Assembly: GCA_025353985.1 (NCBI GenBank)
Contig: JANXNT010000690.1
Location: 1 to 7,374 of the forward strand
Source of the DNA: Limnoglobus sp.
Lineage (GTDB): Bacteria; Planctomycetota; Planctomycetia; Gemmatales; Gemmataceae
Reading direction: 5' to 3'
Length of the DNA stretch: 7,374 bases
Under the pieces are notes generated by a model, which did not search any database, was not told where the DNA came from, and was given only the letters and a program-made list of their open reading frames with translations. Below are positions 7,179 to 7,374 of this stretch, one piece after another (position 1 is the stretch's first letter; every line of letters begins with the position of its first letter). The position numbers and the translations under genes are program-made.

Positions 7179-7274
7179 ATGATCTCTGACATGGACATCG
7201 ACGAAACGAAGAGCGAAATTCACGGCGTCGGCGAAGAAGAGTTCGCACCCTGGCACATCGGGCCAACACTGTAA
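7179..7274 (+). pseudogene. Truncated, internally deleted copy of the dehydratase gene 3' end (possibly translated as a 31-aa peptide)
   Basis: The conceptual product is MISDMDID followed by ETKSEIHGVGEEEFAPW and HIGPTL. This equals residues 464-471 joined to 500-522 of the dehydratase at 5005-6573, with 100% amino-acid identity. Relative to the parent, 84 nt (6418-6501, 28 codons) are missing, and the frame is kept. Over the 96 aligned bases there are 8 mismatches, all silent third-position changes. Similarity starts at AGCGA just before the ATG and stops at the TAA; flanking sequence is unrelated. It lacks the SAF and catalytic regions, so it cannot be an enzyme. GAGGG (7168-7172) lies 6 nt before the ATG, so translation as a peptide coupled to the toxin gene is possible. 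A gene remnant is the conservative reading. Confidence 0.85.
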
Positions 7275-7327
7275 CAACGTGTTCCCCCAGTAACGGTGTT
7301 TTCGGGTCTTCCTGTTTTCCATTCGTT

Positions 7328-7374
7328 TAGCCGCGACGCGCAGGCTTTGCGTAGCGGAGCGCGTAGACTTCACC
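7328..7374. repeat. GC-rich hairpin, possible dispersed intergenic repeat (cut by window edge)
   Basis: Arms ACGCGC (7336-7341) and GCGCGT (7359-7364) enclose a nested GCT/AGC pair (7344-7346 and 7353-7355) with loop TTGCGT. GCGTAG also occurs twice in direct orientation (7349-7354 and 7361-7366). The segment beginning TAGCCGCGAC resembles the kind of short hairpin repeat scattered between genes in Gemmata-type genomes, but that is recollection of style and not a verified match. No T-run follows within the window, so it is a poor terminator. The sequence between 7275 and 7327 shows nothing I can name. Confidence 0.4.

Noticed and set aside
6573..7271. Possible terminal inverted repeats of a mobile element: AGTGTAATGGCC at 6573-6584 against the reverse complement of GGCCAACACT at 7261-7270
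   Set aside because: The match needs a 2-base gap, is only about 10 bases long, and one arm lies within the dehydratase-tail coding sequence. There is no transposase and no target-site duplication.
1..7374. CRISPR arrays, tRNA or rRNA genes
   Set aside because: No regularly spaced repeats, tRNA-like cloverleaf or rRNA-like sequence was seen.

Overview
The window reads as a piece of a GC-rich bacterial chromosome, most probably a planctomycete of the Gemmata type. This is an inference from three things: a membrane-anchored Ser/Thr-kinase-like protein with a long Ser/Pro-rich tail, a greatly enlarged RseP protease, and the overall gene style. No rRNA or other marker is present to confirm it. 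All genes I can support lie on the + strand.

Layout: (1) 2-1324, the 3' part of a kinase-family gene whose HRD catalytic aspartate is replaced, ending in one C-terminal membrane helix. It is closed by a strong stem-loop terminator at 1351-1404. (2) A perfect TATAAT box at 1413-1418, followed by dxr (1468-2658), the committed enzyme of the MEP isoprenoid pathway. It overlaps rseP (2643-4904), a site-2 intramembrane metalloprotease of 753 aa with several PDZ-like modules between its two catalytic halves. The two probably form one operon, a pairing common in bacteria. (3) A 100-bp gap with inverted repeats, then a UxaA/GarD-family sugar-acid dehydratase (5005-6573). (4) A type II toxin-antitoxin pair: a TIGR02574/PF09720-like antitoxin (6658-6882) overlapped by a ParE/RelE-like toxin (6879-7175). 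(5) Immediately after the toxin stop, a 96-bp degenerate copy of the 3' end of the dehydratase gene (7179-7274). (6) A GC-rich hairpin at the right edge that looks like an intergenic repeat.

The most unusual structure is parts 3-5. The toxin-antitoxin cassette sits between the intact 3' end of the dehydratase gene and a second, shortened copy of that end. The second copy lacks exactly 28 codons in frame. It differs from the intact copy at 8 of its 31 sense codons, and every difference is a synonymous third-position change. It keeps an ATG, a plausible Shine-Dalgarno sequence and the stop codon, so it could be translated as a 31-residue peptide. It may be a displaced gene end left by insertion of the cassette, the remnant of a diverged paralogue, or a small third gene of the toxin-antitoxin operon. 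The sequence alone does not decide among these.
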